Assembly (NCBI GenBank): GCA_038323375.1
Contig: JBBQGV010000009.1
Location: forward strand, 1 to 64,000
Direction of reading: 5' to 3'
Length of the DNA stretch: 64,000 nt
Source of the DNA: JABWAJ01 sp038323375
GTDB taxonomy: Bacteria; Bacteroidota; Bacteroidia; Chitinophagales; Saprospiraceae
Part shown: positions 61,919 to 64,000 of the stretch, one piece after another
Numbering within the stretch: position 1 is the first letter of the stretch
How the letters are laid out: every line of letters starts with the position of its first letter
The notes under the pieces: model-generated
Told to the model about the DNA's origin: nothing
Database searches by the model: none
Seen by the model: only the letters and a program-made list of their open reading frames with translations
Program-made: the position numbers and the translations under genes

Positions 61919-63310
61919 ATGTACGAATTGGATCAAAAATACATTGACCAGCTGGAAGATCTGGCGCAGGCCATTCAAGAGGCGGATGAATTGGCCAAAT
62001 ACCTCGAAGAGGAAGAAGAAGCCGATTACATGCAACTGAAAGAATTGTATGAGCCGCTGATTGGTGAAATCTATGAGCAGGTAGCTTCCGAAAATCCGCT
62101 CCAGCTCATTTTGCTGGAGCAGCTCTTGCTCGATCCTGCATTCGAAGGGCTTTTCCTGCCTAAAATCTTAGGCTATTCTGTACTCCGGGGCGAAATAGAC
62201 GCCAAGTACGCATATACGCGTCCACAGGAACACTTCAAAGAAATTCTGCTGGCCATCTGCCAATCTTCCAACTTTGAAATCCTGAAAAAGCGCATCGGCC
62301 AATCCATCCAGATCGGCTTTGCGCTCAGCAGCGACATCTGGGTCACGAACCTCATCAACAGCCAGAGCAACAAACGCATCCGGCACTTTCTGCAATCGCA
62401 GAAATTAGAAAAATACCGCGTTGACGCGGAGCGCATCTCTGGCTACCAGCGCTATCAGCGCCAATTTGTAAACGAAAATTTTTATACGGCTGATTTTCCG
62501 ACGACGCCGACGGAACTGACGATCTTTTTCGGCCAGCTTAAGCATTTTTTGCTCTACCGCATCAAAACAAAACAAGACAACAGCAGCCTGCTGGAACCGA
62601 TGAAAGCCTTTGTGGCCAATGCGAACCTTCAGGGCAGTGTGGGACACCTCCAGATTATGGCTTTGTACGCCGCTTTTTTCGATTTGGACGAAGCCGACAG
62701 CAAACACTTAGCTGAGTATCTGAACAAAACCCGCCGTGCAATGCCGGAATTCGATGCAGAGTTCCTGGCCTTAATCAGCGAATTGCACCGCAGCAGTGAG
62801 GCAAACCTCGACCAGCGCGCCGACCAGCGGGTGTCTACCCTGATTGACAAAACGGTGAAAGGGGATCTGGCCGATTATTACAACCTCACCGACATCATCC
62901 ACAGCAAAGGCTACATCAACGAAGAAGCCCAAGTAGCGGTGCGCGACGTATACAGCGTTCACAAAGGCGTTTCAACCATCAACGAGTGCATCCGCCAAAC
63001 GATTTACCACTATTTCGCGCGCCTCATCAATAACATAGAAGAAGATGCCTACCCTGACTTCATTGAAGCCTCTAAACTTTTCCCGGTTTATATGCACATC
63101 TTCGCCAATGAGCGGTTCAACCAGGATTTGGAAAACCTTTCGATGAACTACATCGGCAAATTGCTGGTGCGCTTCCCTGACAAGCGCGGCAAGGATTATC
63201 AGGACATCAAAAAATTCGTTTCTTCGGTGTTCTTAGACCTTGGTTTCCTGAAAGAAAAAGAGATGGTGGAGTTGTTCAAAACGCGCCGGAAAAAGACGAA
63301 AGAAGAGTAG
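61919..63310 (+). CDS. Conserved hypothetical protein, 463 residues
   Basis: A large helical cytoplasmic protein with an acidic N-terminus (LEEEEEADYMQLKELYEPLIGEIYEQ) and a basic end (FKTRRKKTKEE). There is no signal peptide, membrane segment or known catalytic motif. The composition and length match a Bacteroidota-only conserved family that I cannot name. A clean terminator follows, so it is a single-gene unit. Confidence 0.75.
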   Translation: MYELDQKYIDQLEDLAQAIQEADELAKYLEEEEEADYMQLKELYEPLIGEIYEQVASENPLQLILLEQLLLDPAFEGLFLPKILGYSVLRGEIDAKYAYTRPQEHFKEILLAICQSSNFEILKKRIGQSIQIGFALSSDIWVTNLINSQSNKRIRHFLQSQKLEKYRVDAERISGYQRYQRQFVNENFYTADFPTTPTELTIFFGQLKHFLLYRIKTKQDNSSLLEPMKAFVANANLQGSVGHLQIMALYAAFFDLDEADSKHLAEYLNKTRRAMPEFDAEFLALISELHRSSEANLDQRADQRVSTLIDKTVKGDLADYYNLTDIIHSKGYINEEAQVAVRDVYSVHKGVSTINECIRQTIYHYFARLINNIEEDAYPDFIEASKLFPVYMHIFANERFNQDLENLSMNYIGKLLVRFPDKRGKDYQDIKKFVSSVFLDLGFLKEKEMVELFKTRRKKTKEE

Positions 63311-63336
63311 CGCGAACCCGCTTTTGCCAGAAACAA

Positions 63337-63378
63337 CAGGAGATATACTGAATTTTCGGTATGTCTCCTGTCGTTTTT
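63337..63378 (+). terminator. Rho-independent terminator
   Basis: CAGGAGATATAC (63337-63348) pairs with GTATGTCTCCTG (63359-63370) around a ten-base loop, followed by TCGTTTTT. It ends the transcript of the gene at 61919-63310. Confidence 0.8.
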
Positions 63379-63405
63379 GAGACAGGTGGAAAGGGATAAG
63401 AACAT

Positions 63406-63425
63406 ATTAGACTTGTTGCGACGGG
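63406..63425. repeat. Single arm of element A
   Basis: ATTAGACTTGTTGCGACGGG is identical to the left arm of element A at 9124-9143. No second arm was found before the S9 peptidase gene. Confidence 0.6.
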
Positions 63426-63602
63426 AATCATCGCCGGCATGAAAAAGTACAGCAGCAGGAAGGGAAAACCACTGAAATTAAAGTGCCGGGGCTTTCAAAT
63501 AACAAAATCCTCGAATCCTCAAAATCCCCCCATCTTCAAATCTTCAAATCAACACATTTTCAAATTTCGATTTACCTTCGTCCCACACCAAATCATCCGA
63601 TC

Positions 63603-64000
63603 ATGCGGGCTTTTACCTTAACCACCCTTTTCCTCGCGGCGATGCTGCCGCTCATAGCACAAAAACCGGCCAACCGCTCGGCACTGAAAATCGAACAATT
63701 TATGCAGGGCGAACGCTTCACCGGCTTTGCCCCGCAAGACATCTCCTGGTCGGAAGACAGCAAAACGATTTACTTTTCCTGGAATCCGGACTTAGACACC
63801 CTGCGCAGCCGGTATTCGGTAGGCATCGAAGGCGGTCAACCGCAAAAACTGACGCCGGAAGTGCTGCGCGATTTGCCGGAAGGCGGCGTTTACAACAAAA
63901 GCTTTTCCCAAAAACTCTACGGCAAAAACGGCGACCTTTTCCTTTTGGATCTGGCCAATGGCCAAAAACGGCAAATCACCAATACCGTAGACCGCGAAAG
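63603..64000 (+). CDS. S9-family peptidase, N-terminal part (cut by window end)
   Basis: 132 codons are visible. A signal peptide (MRAFTLTTLFLAAMLPLIAQ) is followed by the start of a beta-propeller: RFTGFAPQDISWSEDSKTIYFSWNPD, GNQPQ-like GGQPQKLTPEVL, and DLFLLDLANGQKRQIT. This is the opening of dipeptidyl-peptidase IV/prolyl-oligopeptidase-type exported enzymes; the catalytic alpha/beta-hydrolase domain would lie beyond 64000. Confidence 0.8.
   Translation, partial: MRAFTLTTLFLAAMLPLIAQKPANRSALKIEQFMQGERFTGFAPQDISWSEDSKTIYFSWNPDLDTLRSRYSVGIEGGQPQKLTPEVLRDLPEGGVYNKSFSQKLYGKNGDLFLLDLANGQKRQITNTVDRE

Noticed and set aside
1..64000. CRISPR array, prophage or plasmid replication region
   Set aside because: No array of regular direct repeats with spacers, no phage structural genes and no replication initiator were seen.

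Overview
The window is about 64 kb of a Bacteroidota chromosome of intermediate GC content, most like the Saprospiria (Lewinella/Haliscomenobacter-type) lineage. The evidence is the gene families (DUF4270, DUF4290, DM13 lipoproteins, remnants of type IX secretion C-terminal tails, a MurA with Asp in place of the catalytic Cys), the TAnnTTTG -7 promoter elements, and a tRNA without encoded CCA. The species call is inference.

Layout. 1-660: debris of T9SS sorting tails plus two copies of a three-hairpin repeat. 664-7967 (minus): a seven-gene run (starch-synthase-like protein, DUF4270 lipoprotein, glmS, DUF4290, murA, panD, hypothetical) with panC divergent, joining amino-sugar/peptidoglycan precursor supply to pantothenate synthesis. 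9.1-18.1 kb: xth, a hipBA toxin-antitoxin module flanked by a LysE gene and a LysE gene fragment, a coupled flavin monooxygenase/LysE pair, hisG-hisD, and a sugar-lactone oxidase. 18.2-21.6 kb: a HigB-HigA-ImmA fusion, a decayed four-helix gene, and a secreted five-repeat cysteine protein. 21.6-24.7 kb: a UvrD-type helicase-nuclease. 25.3-33.3 kb: an accessory island with an HTH/PLD-like protein and a nucleoside phosphorylase-EAD11 conflict protein, lying between two paralogous ~480-residue proteins. 34.2-43.2 kb: OxyR, an ECF sigma/membrane pair, a protoglobin next to a cysteine-bearing MarR regulator, DinB, a hydrolase, PnuC and a truncated SWIM protein. 43.5-47.2 kb: a flippase and uvrC. 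48.2-52.2 kb: Nudix, then MarR-hmgA-hypothetical-hppD (tyrosine/homogentisate catabolism). 52.1-52.9 kb: REP palindromes with a RAYT transposase remnant and a tRNA. 53.1-57 kb: an Ig-like lipoprotein, a site-2 protease and hisF. 57.1-61.5 kb: two DM13 lipoproteins, an outer-membrane barrel and a two-component system. 61.9-64 kb: a conserved hypothetical and the start of an S9 peptidase.

Most intergenic regions carry palindromic elements. At least four have different terminal inverted repeats but share a small central TAGC...GCTA hairpin; a separate REP/RAYT system sits at 52 kb, and the covarying three-hairpin element at 0.1-0.65 kb is a third type. The best candidates for undescribed biology are the slippery-site HigB/HigA/ImmA fusion, the phosphorylase-EAD11 island, and the constant-core palindrome family.
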